From Nevskiales bacterium (GTDB taxonomy: Bacteria > Pseudomonadota > Gammaproteobacteria > Steroidobacterales > GCA-2729495): a stretch of DNA of 64,000 bases. The translations under genes were made by a program, and so were the position numbers. The stretch spans positions 82,150-146,149 of the forward strand of contig WYBE01000028.1 of assembly GCA_011526045.1 (NCBI GenBank), written 5' to 3'. Each line of letters opens with the position of its first letter. Within the stretch, counting starts at the first letter, position 1. Shown here piece after piece: positions 54,729 to 62,946 of this stretch. The notes below the pieces were generated by a model. The model did not search any database and had not been told where the DNA came from. It saw nothing but the letters and a program-made list of their open reading frames with translations.

Positions 54729-55669
54729 CCGGCGCAACCGGGTTCATCGGCCGACACCTCTGCGAGCGCCTGGTCGAACAGGGTTTCCGGGTCCGTGCGC
54801 CGGTCCGCCTTGGAAGCAGCCAAGCCGTCACCCTGCCGCCAGGTGTGCAGCAGGTTCCGTGCACAGACCTGCGGTCCATGTGTTCTGCCGCCGATTGGCG
54901 TACGCATCTGGAGAGTATTGATCGCATCGTTCATCTTGCGGGACTCGCTCACGTCGCAAGAGGCCATGAAATTGCGCAGTCGGCGTATACGGAAATCAAC
55001 GAGACCGCCAGTCGGGCCCTGAGCAAGGCGGCAGCGCAATCCGGTGTCCAACGGCTGATTCTGGTCAGCACCGTCAAGGTCTTTGGCGAACAGAGCTGCG
55101 AGAAGCCGTTCAGTCCAGGCGATCCACCGATGCCGCACGATGCGTACGCCCGCTCGAAGCTGGGCGCCGAGCAGGCACTGCTGTCGGAAACCACTGGCAG
55201 CCCGTGTGAGGCCGTGATCGTACGGCCTCCGCTCGTTTATGGCCGCGGCGTGAAAGGCAATTTCGACCGCCTCGTCACTCTGGTCCGCAGCGGTGTGCCG
55301 CTGCCCTTTGGTGCCATTCAAAACCGTCGAAGCCTGGTCAGTGTGGGGAATCTCTGCGACTTGATCGTACGCGCCCTTGAACACCCGGGGGCGGCTGGTC
55401 AAATTCTCTTGCCGGCTGACGAACATGCGGTCTCGACTCCGGAACTGTTGCGGATGATTGCATCTGCCATGGGTACGACAATTCGTCTGATGCCGGTACC
55501 ACGGAGTCTGTTGGCAGGTCTCGGAGCAGCGCTTGGAAAGCACCTGGAGATCTCCCGGCTCATTGGGTCACTCGAGGTGGACGGGTCGGAAACACGCCGG
55601 GTCTTGCAATGGACCCCGCCCTTCAGCACCGAAGATGGACTCCGTCGCACACTGACCGGTTCTTGCTAA
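54713..55669 (+). CDS. NAD-dependent sugar epimerase/reductase (WbpV-like)
   Basis: The 318-residue extended SDR has the NAD motif TGATGFIGRHL, the active-site pattern STVKVFGE..YARSKLGAEQ (Ser/Thr, Tyr, Lys), and FGAIQNRRSLVSVGNLCDLI, a signature of the UDP-glucose epimerase/WbpV subfamily. In Pseudomonas B-band loci WbpV reduces the 4-keto product of WbpM to UDP-QuiNAc or similar. The matching partners, a WecA/WbpL-like transferase and a WbpM-like dehydratase, follow directly, so the same role is likely. Confidence 0.84.
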   Translation: MQILVTGATGFIGRHLCERLVEQGFRVRAPVRLGSSQAVTLPPGVQQVPCTDLRSMCSAADWRTHLESIDRIVHLAGLAHVARGHEIAQSAYTEINETASRALSKAAAQSGVQRLILVSTVKVFGEQSCEKPFSPGDPPMPHDAYARSKLGAEQALLSETTGSPCEAVIVRPPLVYGRGVKGNFDRLVTLVRSGVPLPFGAIQNRRSLVSVGNLCDLIVRALEHPGAAGQILLPADEHAVSTPELLRMIASAMGTTIRLMPVPRSLLAGLGAALGKHLEISRLIGSLEVDGSETRRVLQWTPPFSTEDGLRRTLTGSC

Positions 55670-55716
55670 GCCCCAAAGCCCTGAATGGCCAAACCACCTT
55701 CATTCGCGGTCCAGTA

Positions 55717-56730
55717 ATGCGCACGGTCGCCATCGTGCTGTTTACTGCAGGTCTGTCGGGCCTTCTGTGTGAGGGTACCCGGCGCATGGCGTTATGGACC
55801 AACGTGCTCGACGTTCCCAACAGACGCAGTTCACACCAGGTGCCGACTCCCCGCGGTGGGGGTATTGCAATCGCGATCGCCGCAATTTTCGGGGTATGGC
55901 TGTTCTGGCGTAACGGGCAGGTGCCGCTATGGCTGCTGTACGGAATATGCCTGCCGGGGGCGGCAATAGCCATGGTCGGGCTGTACGACGACATCCGGCG
56001 GCTCTCTGCCCGGTCGAGACTCGTCGTCCACACTCTGGCCTGCGCGAGCGGATGGTTGTTGCTGCCCATGGGAATTTTTTCGGAAGCAGAAGCCTTTGGC
56101 CCGACTCGACTGCTGGAGGGGGCCGTCGTCGTAACGGCGATGATCTGGGCCGTGAATCTTTATAACTTCATGGATGGCATAGATGGACTGGCCGGAGTCG
56201 AAGCGCTGTTCGCAGGTACCGCACTGTTCGGCCTGACAGCCTTGGCAGGTAACCTGGATGCGGGACTTCCGGCAGCCGCTATTGCTGCATCAGCAATCGG
56301 CTTTCTGGCCCTCAACTGGCCACCCGCAAAACTGTTCATGGGTGATTCGGGAAGCGGCTTCCTCGGCTATGTACTTGGCTATGCTGGTTTGGCTGCCGTG
56401 CTGGCTGGCGTAAGCGTCTGGTCGGTAATAATTGTTGTCGGGGCATTCGTGATCGATGCAACAGTGACCTTGGTCATTCGCCTGCTGCAAGGGCAACGTG
56501 CGTACCAAGCTCACCGCAGCCATGCCTACCAGCACCTGGCTGATCGTTGGGGCAGCCACCGGCCGGTAACGATTCTGCTCGCGGGTCTTAATTTCTTCTG
56601 GCTCGCTCCGCTCGCGATTCTTGTCGAGATTTGGCCGCACTTTGGCCCCTGGATAACGGCGTTCGCCTACCTGCCTCTCGTATATGGAGCGATCCGGGTC
56701 GGCGCGGGCAAGCCAGACGGCGCAGAATAG
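55717..56730 (+). CDS. WecA/WbpL-like undecaprenyl-phosphate sugar-1-phosphate transferase
   Basis: The 337-residue MraY/WecA-family membrane protein has about ten helices and all hallmarks: NRRSSHQVPTPRGGGIAI, the Mg Asp pair in VGLYDDIRRLS, NLYNFMDGIDGLAG, KLFMGDSGSGFLGY and the cytoplasmic His motif YQAHRSHAYQHL. It starts glycan assembly by moving a HexNAc-1-phosphate to undecaprenyl phosphate, probably QuiNAc or FucNAc given its neighbours. The start is ATG 55717. About 220 bases follow before the dehydratase gene. Confidence 0.9.
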   Translation: MRTVAIVLFTAGLSGLLCEGTRRMALWTNVLDVPNRRSSHQVPTPRGGGIAIAIAAIFGVWLFWRNGQVPLWLLYGICLPGAAIAMVGLYDDIRRLSARSRLVVHTLACASGWLLLPMGIFSEAEAFGPTRLLEGAVVVTAMIWAVNLYNFMDGIDGLAGVEALFAGTALFGLTALAGNLDAGLPAAAIAASAIGFLALNWPPAKLFMGDSGSGFLGYVLGYAGLAAVLAGVSVWSVIIVVGAFVIDATVTLVIRLLQGQRAYQAHRSHAYQHLADRWGSHRPVTILLAGLNFFWLAPLAILVEIWPHFGPWITAFAYLPLVYGAIRVGAGKPDGAE

Positions 56731-56952
56731 CCCGTTTAGGGGATTTCAAGCGTCTGTCACTGTCGTATGATTACCATAGAGAATAAAGGGCGGTTGTGGG
56801 GTGTTTCTCACGGGGATGCTCCCGCCTGATACACCCATAATCACTGACCGGTCACCCCGATCGGGCCAAGACTTTGATGCCAGGAGACGGCTCCTGACGA
56901 CGCAGACACTCGATTTCCGCGGGCGCGGTCATTGAGCCAGGGAGTGCTGATC

Positions 56953-58944
56953 ATGCGGGCGGAACTGCGGTTCTGGCTGGTACGGCTGCCAGTCGCAGCA
57001 AAACTGGCGATCGTCGCCATGAGCGACGTAATTCTAGTATCGCTGGTACTGGCCGGGACATTCACGGTGCTGGGGCGCGATCCTTGGCTCTCTCCCGGAG
57101 CTGTCGGCGCCATATTCGGCATCGCCGTCGCTTTGACGATCCCCGCCCTCGCATCCCAGCGCCTGTATCGCGCGAGCATCCGCTTCATCGGCGCCGAAAT
57201 GATGGCGGCTTTGCTGCGCGGTTCGGCGCTGATTGCTGCACCGCTGGCTCTGACAGCCTATCTGCTGGAAGTGAATACCGTCCGCGGCGCGATCGCGCTC
57301 GGCCTGGTCTTCTGGGCTTTCGCGACCCTCGTGCTCGGCGGTGCGCGCTTCCTGATGCGCTTCATCGTTATCGGCAGCAACGGCAAGGGCGAGCGGGTGG
57401 CCATCTACGGCGCGGGTGAGGCCGGCCGCCGCCTGGTTGCCGCAGCCGCCAACAGCCACGATCTGCGACCGGTTCTGTTCATCGACGATGATCCTGCCTT
57501 GCGCGGGCGGCTCATTTCGGGCGTTCCAGTGTCAACGCCCGCCGAACTGCCGGATCTCATCGACAAGTACGGGATTCGCAGGATCCTCCTCGCGCTGCCC
57601 TCCATCGGCCGCCATCGCCGCCAGCAGATCCTCGGCAACCTCGAAGCGCTGCCGGTACATGTACAGACGGTACCTGATATCGCGGATCTCGTGACGGGCA
57701 AGGCCCGGCTCGACGAGCTGCGGGAAGTGGAGGTTGCGGACATCCTCGGCCGCGAGCAGGTGGCGCCGAACCGGCGGTTGCTGGATGCCTGCGTACGCGG
57801 CAAGTCAGTGATGGTGACCGGCGCGGGCGGCTCGATCGGCTCCGAACTCTGCCGGCAGGTAATCGAGCTTGGCGCGGTCCGGCTCGTGCTGTTCGAGATG
57901 AGCGAACTGGCGCTGTACACGATTGAGCAGGAACTGCGCGAACGGCTGCGCGAGCGCAACTTGCAGGTCGACCTCGTGCCGCTGCTCGGCTCCGTGCACC
58001 ACCAGCAGCGGGTGCACCAGGCCATGGCGAGCTTCGGTGTACAGACCGTCTATCACGCTGCTGCCTACAAGCATGTGCCGATGGTCGAGTACAACATGGT
58101 CGAAGGCGTACACAACAACGTCATCGGCACCTGGTACGCAGCGGAGGCCGCCGGGCAGGCCGGCGTGGAGACCTTCGTGCTCGTTTCCACCGACAAGGCG
58201 GTGTGGCCCGTGAACGTCATGGGCGCAACGAAGCGCTTCGCCGAGCTGGTCCTGCAGGGCATGACGGAGCGCAGCAGCCGCACGCGTTTCTGCATGGTGC
58301 GCTTCGGCAACGTGCTGGAGTCCTCCGGCTCAGTGGTACCGCTGTTCCGCGAGCAGATCCAGCGTGGCGGGCCGGTTACCGTGACCCACCGGGAAGTCAT
58401 CCGCTATTTCATGACCATACCGGAGGCGGCGCAGCTCGTGATCCAGGCAGGCTCGATGGGCAAGGGCGGGGATGTATTCGTGCTCGACATGGGCGAGCCG
58501 GTGCACATCGCCGATCTCGCGCAGCGCATGATCCAGCTGATGGGCCTGACGGTGCGTAGCGCAGCCAACCCGCATGGCGACATCGAGATCGAGTACACGG
58601 GGCTACGCCCCGGAGAGAAGCTCTATGAGGAGCTGCTGATCGGCAACAATGTCAGCGGCACCCGGCATCCCAGGATCATGCGCGCCTACGAAGAGAAGCT
58701 CCCCTGGTCCGTAGTCGAGCGCAACCTGCAACAGTTGCTGGCAGCAACGAATGCCTACGACTGCGACCAGATGCAGAAGGTGCTGCTGGAGGCAGTCAAC
58801 GGCTACAAGCCGACCTGCGAGCAGATCAAGGACCTGGTCTGGCAACGCAGAATCGCTGTGCCCCTCCCCGCGAAGCGTCCGGCCGAGGTGGTGCGGCTCA
58901 ACCCGCCCGGAGATGCTGCCGCGGGTGCCAATCGCCTGAACTGA
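56953..58944 (+). CDS. WbpM/PglF-like nucleotide-sugar 4,6-dehydratase
   Basis: The 663-residue inner-membrane enzyme has four N-terminal helices, an intermediate CoA-binding-like Rossmann domain (ERVAIYGAGEAGRRLVAAA) and the catalytic SDR domain (VMVTGAGGSIGSELCRQ at about 287; TDKAVWPVNVMGATKR; RFGNVLESSGSVVPLF). WbpM-type enzymes remove water from UDP-GlcNAc to make the 4-keto-6-deoxy intermediate. The start is taken at ATG 56953 with GGGAG eleven bases upstream; TTG 56932 is an alternative. The gap before it contains a small hairpin (CAGGAG ACGG CTCCTG) and could carry a promoter. Confidence 0.9.
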   Translation: MRAELRFWLVRLPVAAKLAIVAMSDVILVSLVLAGTFTVLGRDPWLSPGAVGAIFGIAVALTIPALASQRLYRASIRFIGAEMMAALLRGSALIAAPLALTAYLLEVNTVRGAIALGLVFWAFATLVLGGARFLMRFIVIGSNGKGERVAIYGAGEAGRRLVAAAANSHDLRPVLFIDDDPALRGRLISGVPVSTPAELPDLIDKYGIRRILLALPSIGRHRRQQILGNLEALPVHVQTVPDIADLVTGKARLDELREVEVADILGREQVAPNRRLLDACVRGKSVMVTGAGGSIGSELCRQVIELGAVRLVLFEMSELALYTIEQELRERLRERNLQVDLVPLLGSVHHQQRVHQAMASFGVQTVYHAAAYKHVPMVEYNMVEGVHNNVIGTWYAAEAAGQAGVETFVLVSTDKAVWPVNVMGATKRFAELVLQGMTERSSRTRFCMVRFGNVLESSGSVVPLFREQIQRGGPVTVTHREVIRYFMTIPEAAQLVIQAGSMGKGGDVFVLDMGEPVHIADLAQRMIQLMGLTVRSAANPHGDIEIEYTGLRPGEKLYEELLIGNNVSGTRHPRIMRAYEEKLPWSVVERNLQQLLAATNAYDCDQMQKVLLEAVNGYKPTCEQIKDLVWQRRIAVPLPAKRPAEVVRLNPPGDAAAGANRLN

Positions 58945-58956
58945 CACGGCGGCGAC

Positions 58957-60444
58957 CTACCACGTGCGCCGCCAGTTCAAGCCGACACGCCACTGATCGT
59001 CCGTCTCGCCGGTAGTACGGTCGTCGAACGACTCGAACCCCAGGGACGCCTGCACCTCACCGAGCCACAGAAATCGACGGTGCACCAGGCTTGCGCTACG
59101 GTAACGCGTCTTGTTCGCCGCCACGGTGTTGGTCAGGCTCGGTTCGACGCCTTCGCGGTTGAGGTCGCCGGCAGCGAGGATTGCGGTCCAGGAACCGGCG
59201 TACCGGTCATTCAGCATGGTGCCGAGCGTCCAGACCTCGGCGTCGTTGTCGAAACTGTGACCAATGGTCCGACCCCGGTAACGGTAGCCGGTGGCGTAGA
59301 TCGGGTGCTCATAACAGGTGTCCGGCTGGCCACCGCCGGTGATATTGCCGCCACAGAGGGTGTCGGAGACCTCGAGATACACCCGATAGTCGCCCAGCGC
59401 ACCGAACTCACCCCAGGTCTCGATCCCGGCCTGCGTCAGGAACAGCGAGGGCCGGAAATCCTGCTCGTCTTCGCCGATGCGCTGGGTATAGAGGGCGACG
59501 GGCCAATCGAACGAGCTGCCGGTCAGACGGATGTCGTAACCGGCAAGCTGGTTGCCCGGCTCATCCTCGGCGGCCACGTTATCGCCCGCGTTGTCCTTGC
59601 CGGCCAGCAGGTCTGTGAACGTACTGAAGTCGCAGGGGCGGCCCTCTCCGCACCACATCGCCGTGCGCGACAGCCCCACCTCCAGCCAGCGGGCTGGTCG
59701 CGACGTGAACCGCATGCCGAAGAAGCGGGCGTTGGAGATCGCCCGGTCGTTCTCCAGAAAACCCCAGATCGTGACCAGATCCCAGTGGCCGATCCAGCGC
59801 AGCCACCTCGATTCGAAGGGCGCGGTCGAGTTGCGGTCGATGGTGAAGGCGGGAATCGGGCGGGCGTTGTTGGAGAGAATCATGCTGCCCTGCCAGCCGG
59901 GCCCCCACCAGCGGTCCGTGATGGCGCCGGCGAACATCCAGTTGCCGAGCGCAAGCCCGACGTAGCTGCCGTCGAACCGCAGCTCGCGATCGTCATCCGG
60001 ATCATGGACAAACTGGGTGACGAGTTTCACCGCGGTGCGATTGCCCATGCGCTCCAGAGCGGCGGAGGCCTCGACTTTCTCCCGCGGCAGATCCTCGAAG
60101 TCGCGGATCAGGCGCCCCTCACTGCCGCCGCCGGCTTCCGCCTGCAACCGCCAGCGGCCGCCGACCCGGGCCTCGCGCACGCGGGTCTGCACGCGTGCGA
60201 GCGCCGCGGCGGCGGACTCGGGAACTTCGTCCCGCTCGGCGATCTGGGCGGCGATATCGCCCCAGGACAGCGGCCAGGCCGTCAGCGGCGCGCCGATCAC
60301 GCCGGCATCGGCCAGCAACTGCAGGTCGTGCCGCAGCCCGCTGTCGCCTGGGTCGATCCAGGGTTCCGCGCGCAGGCCGGGGCTGGTCATGGCCATAAGC
60401 AGCGCCGCGGCCAGCGGCAGCAACCGGAAGGGGTGAGTCGGCAT
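58957..60444 (-). CDS. Wzi-like outer-membrane capsule assembly protein
   Basis: The 495-residue protein has a signal peptide (FRLLPLAAALLMAMTSPGLRAEP). It continues with DPGDSGLRHDLQLLADAGVIGAPLTAWPLSWGDIA and long alternating beta segments, including RWWGPGWQGSMILSNNARPIPAFTIDR and FLENDRAISNARFFGMRFTSRP, the core signature of the Wzi/capsule_assembly family. It ends in Trp, as outer-membrane barrels do. Wzi helps anchor capsule at the cell surface. It is antiparallel to the locus and only 12 bases from the dehydratase stop. The start is ATG 60444. Confidence 0.85.
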   Translation of the reverse strand: MPTHPFRLLPLAAALLMAMTSPGLRAEPWIDPGDSGLRHDLQLLADAGVIGAPLTAWPLSWGDIAAQIAERDEVPESAAAALARVQTRVREARVGGRWRLQAEAGGGSEGRLIRDFEDLPREKVEASAALERMGNRTAVKLVTQFVHDPDDDRELRFDGSYVGLALGNWMFAGAITDRWWGPGWQGSMILSNNARPIPAFTIDRNSTAPFESRWLRWIGHWDLVTIWGFLENDRAISNARFFGMRFTSRPARWLEVGLSRTAMWCGEGRPCDFSTFTDLLAGKDNAGDNVAAEDEPGNQLAGYDIRLTGSSFDWPVALYTQRIGEDEQDFRPSLFLTQAGIETWGEFGALGDYRVYLEVSDTLCGGNITGGGQPDTCYEHPIYATGYRYRGRTIGHSFDNDAEVWTLGTMLNDRYAGSWTAILAAGDLNREGVEPSLTNTVAANKTRYRSASLVHRRFLWLGEVQASLGFESFDDRTTGETDDQWRVGLNWRRTW

Positions 60445-60557
60445 GTGGCGGATCAGGTTTGTGTGCCGTCGCGCATGTTGCCTGCGGTGGGTCAAAAAGC
60501 CAAACGCGGGGTACGGTCCCGCCAGGCCATTTCCGTCGGCAGCAGCCCGGGCGTGGG

Positions 60558-60693
60558 GTCGCGGCTCGCGCCGCTCCTACAGCGCTTTCTTCAGCGCTGC
60601 GGTCGGCCAGCGCCCGGCAGGAGCGACGTGAGTCGCGACTACCGCTTCGTTCGGTGCTGCGACAGCATCTGTCGCGGCTCGCGCCGCTCCTAC
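60558..60693. repeat. Three REP units between Wzi-like and exonuclease genes
   Basis: REP palindromes lie at 60558-60580, 60617-60639 (inverted) and 60671-60693, with cores gcggctcgcgccgctcctac and ggagcgacgtgagtcgcgac. They belong to the same family as at 37.8 and 61.6 kb and sit in the 3' region of the exonuclease gene. Confidence 0.9.
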
Positions 60694-60712
60694 GGCGCTT
60701 CTCCAGGCATCC

Positions 60713-61588
60713 CTACAACCGCTCGGCCTGCCTGCGCAGGGCGCTGCCGAAGCCGGCGTCGTCGTAGAGCGCGCTCAGGGTGTCGAGCACCGGTGCCCGC
60801 CGGGCCAGCGAACGGCGGTCGACCTGCACGGGGGCGTCGCAGCGCACGCCCGTCAGGCGGCGCGCGATCTCGACCTTGTCACGTTCCTCACGCAGCCGCT
60901 GCGGCAGGAGCGGCGCGCCGCGGAACTTCATCTGCCCCACGGCTTCGAGATTCGCGTAGATGTCCTCCACGGTGTCGAACCGGCGCAGCAGCGCCGCTGC
61001 CGTCTTTGGGCCGACCCCGCGCACGCCCGGGATGTTGTCCACCGCGTCGCCGGTCAACGCCAGGAAATCCGCGATCTGCTCGGCGCGAACCCCGAAGACC
61101 TCCGGCACCTGCTCGTAGGCGACACGTCGGCCGGAGGGGTAGTCCCAGAGTTCGTCGCCCGGGCGCAGGCACTGGGCGAGATCCTTGTCGCGCGAAAGAA
61201 TGGTGATGCTGCAACCGGCCGCGCGCATCTGTGTGGCCATGGCCCCGATCAGGTCATCGGCCTCGAAGCACGGGTCAGCGCAGTCGGTCAGGCCGAGCGC
61301 GCGCGTCACCGCGCGGCAGCGGCTGAACTGCAGCTTCAGCTCCGGCGGTGCCGGCTCGCGGTTCGCCTTGTACGGTGGGTAGATCGCGGTGCGCACGCAG
61401 CTCTCGCCCCGGTTCTCGTCGAAGGCGACAGCGACGAGCTCGGGCCGGACGTTTTCGAGGAAGTCACCGAGGAAGCGCGCGAAGCCGTACAAGGCGTTGA
61501 CCGGGTTGGCGTCCGGGTCGGTCATCTCGGCAGGGATCGAGTACCAGGCCCGGAAGACGAACACGCTGGCATCGATCAGGTAGACCAT
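60713..61588 (-). CDS. Stand-alone 5'-3' exonuclease (Pol I N-domain/flap-endonuclease-like)
   Basis: The 291-residue protein has the PIN-like 5'-3' exonuclease fold of the Pol I N-terminal domain: MVYLIDASVFVFRAWYS, VAVAFDENRGESCVR, YKANREPAPPEL, CFEADDLIGAMA (catalytic acidic pair), ILSRDKDLAQCL, and the helix-hairpin-helix segment LTGDAVDNIPGVRGVGPKTAAALLRRF. It has no polymerase domain. Free-standing relatives such as Xni act on flaps and Okazaki-type ends. REP arrays flank it on both sides. The start at ATG 61588 opens with the conserved MVYLIDAS. Confidence 0.9.
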   Translation of the reverse strand: MVYLIDASVFVFRAWYSIPAEMTDPDANPVNALYGFARFLGDFLENVRPELVAVAFDENRGESCVRTAIYPPYKANREPAPPELKLQFSRCRAVTRALGLTDCADPCFEADDLIGAMATQMRAAGCSITILSRDKDLAQCLRPGDELWDYPSGRRVAYEQVPEVFGVRAEQIADFLALTGDAVDNIPGVRGVGPKTAAALLRRFDTVEDIYANLEAVGQMKFRGAPLLPQRLREERDKVEIARRLTGVRCDAPVQVDRRSLARRAPVLDTLSALYDDAGFGSALRRQAERL

Positions 61589-61646
61589 GCGCGCGATTAT
61601 GCGCCGCCATGCCAGCGACCGCGACTTCCGTTGCGGCCGGAAGCGG

Positions 61647-62002
61647 GTCGCGGCTCACGCCGCTCCTACCCCGCTGCGTTCACCGTCACAGCCAGACGCG
61701 AGTCGCGGCTCGCGCCGCTCCTACCCCGCTCCGTTCACCGTCACGGCCAGACGCGGATCGCGGCTCACGCCGTTCCTACACTGCTCCATTCGCCGTCGCG
61801 GCCAGATGCGAGTCGCGGCTCGCGCCGCTCCTACCCCGCTCCATTCGCCGTTGCGGCCAGAAGCGGATCGCGGCTCACGTCGCTCCTACACGGCTTCATT
61901 CGCCGTTGCGGCCGGAAGCGGGTCGCGGCTCACGCCGCTCCTACACTGCTGCGTTCACCGTCACGGCCAGACGCGCCTTGTAGGAGCGACGCCAGTCGCG
62001 AC
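61647..62002. repeat. Tandem REP array with 55-bp period
   Basis: Six same-orientation REP units start at 61647, 61702, 61757, 61812, 61867 and 61922, each exactly 55 bases apart, and an inverted unit closes the array at 61980-62002. The core is gcggctcacgccgctcctac, and the spacers are also repeated (…gttcaccgtcacggccagacg). Since 55 is one more than a multiple of three, the array keeps all three forward frames open and mimics repeat-protein genes, which I do not accept as real. Confidence 0.93.
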
Positions 62003-62363
62003 AAGCGCGAACGCCAGGCCGCGTGTAAAAACGCAGAAGTGGATGTCCCGCCGCAACACTGGGCGTCCCTGAGTTTGCTCAGTTGTGATGTCCCCGCTAT
62101 CGCGATGGGCAGCAAGAAGGCGAGCGGTGCGCTCCTCAGGGTCTGTGAAGGGCGCACACTAGGGGTCCCGCCGCAACGCCTCCGGACCGAGTGGTCCCGT
62201 CTGAAGCCTACGAGGCGGCGACTGAAATCCTGCGGACCGCCGCCAAGCCATTCGCGCTGGCGCATGTGTTGGCTCTCTCTCCTCCATTACACCGTGTGGC
62301 CGTAAAGGCGTAGGCGTCGGACCGGTGTGGCCGGGCGGTCGGGTGTTGTGGTAGTTGGACTGC
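62003..62363. other. Region without recognisable gene
   Basis: After the REP array there is no ORF with convincing coding character. The text from 62040 on is unlike the core genome and seems part of the accessory tail. Two 'cccgccgcaac' words at 62048 and 62168 are the only repeated feature I noted. Confidence 0.4.
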
Positions 62364-62525
62364 GTGAACTCCCAAGCCGACAACTTTGACGACGACCAGG
62401 AAGCGACCGCCGAGGGCATTGCCGACATTGAGGCAGGCCGGACTATCAGCCACGAGGCTGTGAAAGCCTGGCTATTGTCGTGGGGAACGCCGAACGAACT
62501 GCCGCCCCCCAAGGTTGGCGATTAG
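62364..62525 (+). CDS. Small antitoxin-like protein
   Basis: A 53-residue ORF starts with GTG (TTG at 62355 also possible; an in-frame stop precedes it). It contains EGIADIEAGRTISHEAVKAW followed by LLSWGTPNELPPPK. The first part resembles the dimer/toxin-binding end of CopG/RelB-like antitoxins, such as 'GLADIEAGRVVPHEEV'. The DNA-binding N-terminus is short or missing, and no toxin gene is adjacent, so it is at best an orphan. No clear Shine-Dalgarno sequence is visible. Confidence 0.45.
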   Translation: MNSQADNFDDDQEATAEGIADIEAGRTISHEAVKAWLLSWGTPNELPPPKVGD

Positions 62526-62638
62526 CTGACGGCAACATCGGAAGGCATGTCGCTGAGCTACCCTTTTGGCGGCCCCCAAGCACCTCATGCGACCCCTTTT
62601 GGCGTAGGCCGATGCGAGCGTCTCCTTGGAGGCATCGC

Positions 62639-62938
62639 ATGCAGCAAGGCACATTATTCACCCGGCGGACGGTCGAGCGACATTTTCGCAAACATCAAGC
62701 TCGCTGCCCGCCGGAATACCGCGAGATCCTCATCGAACGGATTCTGGCCAAACGGTGGACAGAAGCCTCGCTAGGCAAGGTCGTCGGCATTGTGGCCTCA
62801 ACCTTCGCCCGCCACCAACTTACCGACTACGATCGACTTTTGGCGATCTCCGGTATGGCTCGCGCCGAGGCGCGGTTAATTGTCAGCCGCGAAGTAAGCG
62901 ACATTCTAGAAAGCTGGCGCAGCACCGCGCTCCCCTAG
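62639..62938 (+). CDS. DUF2293-like small protein
   Basis: The ATG at 62639 has GGAGG nine bases upstream, which defines the start inside a longer open frame. The 99-residue product contains RTVERHFRKHQARCPPEYREIL and later RHQLTDYDRLLA..GMARAEARLIVSREVSDILESWR. The latter closely resembles the conserved 'RHxxTxYDxLL..G..R.eAR..V...V..vL..W' end of DUF2293 proteins. The family has no settled function. The gene sits in an accessory region with recombinase remnants. Confidence 0.6.
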   Translation: MQQGTLFTRRTVERHFRKHQARCPPEYREILIERILAKRWTEASLGKVVGIVASTFARHQLTDYDRLLAISGMARAEARLIVSREVSDILESWRSTALP

Positions 62939-62946
62939 CCAAATCG

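Noticed and set aside
61647..62002. Possible CRISPR array (regular 55-bp spacing)
   Set aside because: The 'spacers' are themselves near-identical, the repeat is a known REP palindrome, an inverted unit ends the series, and no cas gene is near.
61587..62305. Overlapping repeat-protein ORFs in all three forward frames
   Set aside because: They are translations of the 55-bp REP array. The period is one base more than a codon multiple, so the same peptide cycles through the three frames. No ribosome-binding site or codon bias is seen.
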